A DNA stretch of 64,000 bases, taken from the NCBI GenBank assembly GCA_028023455.1, contig JAQFVV010006199.1, forward strand, positions 4,724,972 through 4,788,971. The letters are read 5' to 3'. Shown here one piece after another: positions 61,866 to 64,000 of this stretch (positions are counted from its first letter, which is position 1; each line of letters opens with the position of its first letter). The DNA comes from Epiperipatus broadwayi (Eukaryota > Onychophora > Udeonychophora > Euonychophora > Peripatidae). Both the position numbers and the translations under genes were made by a program. The notes under the pieces are model-generated. The model saw only the letters and a program-made list of their open reading frames with translations, had not been told where the DNA came from and did not search any database.

Positions 61866-63228
61866 TACTATTCCCTATGCTTACACAAGCCTAATGTTTT
61901 AGTAGTTTTTGTAAGCATAGAAAATAGTAATCAACTGTTAAAACAGTAGGCTTTTGTAAGCATAGAAAATAGTGATGATGTGAGGTTTTAGTGGTTTCAT
62001 ATCAGTCGTATCCATAGGATAATGATGATTATAATTAATAAAAAAAAGTATGGATACTGAACTGAGTTCAGATCTGTATCACTTATACAAGCAAATTAGT
62101 TTGTATTGAGAACATTATTGTATTTCATATTGGCTCATAGCTTTATTGTTAAGTAAATAGGGAAAAGATGGCTGCTAGAAAGTTGCATTAAATCCTGATA
62201 TCTGATCCAAGACTCCTCACTGACGAAAGCCACAAGCAACAAAGTAGTTGGGGATATTGGATGAATAGATACTAGATGGAGATTGTATAGACAAACCATC
62301 TAGCATCCATTGAGTATTATAATTTTCAATGATTAGCCCTACTGTCTGAAAAGTTTGCTGTTATTTTAACAGATTATGTAAGCATAGTAAATAGTGGTCA
62401 TATGATGTTTTAGTGGTTTTATAGCATTCCTTCCTCCAGCATAATGGTGGTTGTGGTTATTAAAAACCAGTGACACTTATAGATAGTGAACTGAGTTTGG
62501 ATCTGAATAAATATACAAGAAAATTATCAGGGATTGAAAATATTATTGTGTTTTCATCATTGACTCATAGATTTATCATTAACTAAATAAACAGACATGG
62601 TTTCTGTAGGATTGCATTAAATCATAATATCTATATGAAGTGCTTCCAGATCCAAGGCTCCTGTTATTCTGGGGATATTGTATAAGTAAGTATTAGATAG
62701 GAATTTTATTTAGCATCCATTGATTACTATGGCTTACAAAGAGTAGCTCTACTGTCCAGAGAGTTTGTTACTGTTTTAACAGCTTGTATAAGCATATCAA
62801 ATGGTGATCATGTGATGTTTCAGTGGAATTATACCATTTCTGCTCATAATATGATGACTGTGGTTATTAAGAAACCAAAGACACCAAATTGTATAGATCC
62901 TGAACTGCATCCAGATTTGAGGAATATACAAGCAAATTAGCTTGGATTATAAACATTATTGTGTTTTCAACTTGGCTTTATAGGTTTATAGTTAACTAAA
63001 TAGATGAGAGGTGGTTACTGGAGGGTTGTAAATTATCTAAGAGCTGGATGAAGTGCTCTCAGGTCCAAGACTCATCACTGATAAAAGCCACAAGCTAAAA
63101 CAGGAGGATTTTGGATGAGTAGTCACTAGATACAGATTTTATGGAAAAATCTTTTAGAGTAACATTTATTAGTGTATCATATAGTAGTTGGCCCTACTGT
63201 TTGGAAAATTTGCTTCTGTTTTAAAAAG
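61866..63228 (+). mobile_element. Three-unit tandem array of the hammerhead monomer, decayed
   Basis: Three consecutive plus-strand units with ribozyme regions at 62214, 62659 and 63072 (spacing about 445 and 413 bp because of deletions). Repeated landmarks are GGTCATATGATGTTTTAGTGG-like, CTGAACTGAGTTC-like and ATGGCTGCTAGA-like blocks. Unit 1 has CUGACGA in place of CUGAUGA and a damaged GAAA side; unit 2 has the core deleted; unit 3 has CUGAUAA. None should cleave. This is an older, multimeric insertion of the same family. Confidence 0.75.
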
Positions 63229-63229
63229 G

Positions 63230-64000
63230 AAGAATACTAATATTACTTCAAAAAGGAATAACAATAGTGTTATTTCTTAATTGTAAGAATCTACAAAATA
63301 CTGAAAAAATAAATAATTAAAATGAAAAATTTAAAGACCAATATTTTAAATTAAAATTTGAATGAAGCTGATTACAAGTGAATTGATCATCTCATTTTAA
63401 CATAAATAGTATGTAAGTCATACTTTAAAAAATAAAGAAAAAACCTTTTTTTACAAAAATTGTATGAAAAAAGTTTAACTCAATAATAATGTGAACCATA
63501 TAAATACCAATACTTTGTTTTTTATGATAATGTAAAAATAATTTATAATGATTTAATGAAATATAGTTTGATTGTGGTGTCCTTGGAACTCAACAGACTT
63601 TGTAATGCTCGGTTTAAAAAAATTGGAAATATTTAAATTTCATGTCTTTTTATAATACATTATAGAAACAGCTATTTTTGAGATCAGACACTTATATTAA
63701 GTCACAAACTGACATTGTTATTACTTCATGATATAAAATTAGACTTTGAATTTGAAAATTTAGTATGTAATAGTAATGAAAGAAAGTGTGGTAAGATTGT
63801 GTTTTTGAAATTGTTAAAGCTTCAACAACAATCTTTGATATGTAGTGAATATTGTAACTGAATTAAATTGGAATGTAAAGAATTTAACCAAAAGAATAAC
63901 ATAATAAATAGTAGCATATTACTTTAGAATACATTAAGCTTATGCAAATACTTTACCAAAAGATTCTTGGAAGAAAATGTTTATCTAACAATTAACTGTA
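63230..64000. other. AT-rich spacer, no gene seen
   Basis: No supported feature to the end of the window. Confidence 0.5.

Overview
This is a gene-poor, very AT-rich (roughly 70% or more) stretch of an animal nuclear genome. Long AT-rich spacers, pure triplet and tetramer microsatellites, and a mixed load of metazoan-type transposable elements point to intergenic or intronic DNA of an invertebrate with a large genome. I cannot name the species. No intact host protein-coding gene is visible; the only host-exon-like signal is a duplicated 151-bp open segment near 43.0 and 45.4 kb.

Layout. 0-7 kb: AT-rich spacer, a 0.4-kb foldback repeat (797-1208) and repeat family X (2.2-3.3 kb, second copy 52.6-53.7 kb). 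7.2-19.1 kb: repeat family Y, split by a complete 10-kb Ty3/gypsy-type LTR retrotransposon (8618-18622; 2.49-kb LTRs, 4-bp target duplication, decayed gag-pol with intact integrase). 20.2-23.7 kb: two successive 3' fragments of one LINE family on the minus strand; the second carries an inserted hammerhead-ribozyme repeat. 26.4-27.9 kb: tail of another LINE, then an inverted pair of Penelope-like element ends with GIY-YIG endonuclease coding, abutting an (ATT)n microsatellite. 28.9-30.2 kb: long (GATA)n and (AAT)n arrays. 31.4-32.2 kb: a decayed coiled-coil ORF. 32.6-35.0 kb: an inverted copy of repeat Y. 36.6-37.3 kb: a 1.5-unit tandem array of a 464-bp monomer with a hammerhead ribozyme. 39.6 kb: a tRNA-derived SINE. 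39.9 kb: a near-perfect 41-bp hairpin. 42.3-45.9 kb: a direct duplication carrying the exon-like ORF. 47.7-48.3 kb: a small inverted-repeat element with a second hammerhead-like motif, and a hairpin. 55.3-57.5 kb: a complete Merlin-type DNA transposon (about 66-bp terminal inverted repeats, 8-bp target duplication) with a decayed transposase. 59.5-63.2 kb: several decayed copies of the hammerhead monomer in both orientations, including a three-unit tandem array.

The most interesting system is the 464-bp hammerhead family. Two copies (22476-22517 minus, 36589-36630 plus) keep the catalytic core, a 6-bp stem I, a stem II hairpin and a minimal stem III. Tandem monomers carrying a type-I hammerhead match what is known of animal retrozymes: non-autonomous elements that spread through self-cleaved circular RNAs and are thought to borrow Penelope-like reverse transcriptase. 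A Penelope-like fragment lies in the same window. The link between the two is inference.
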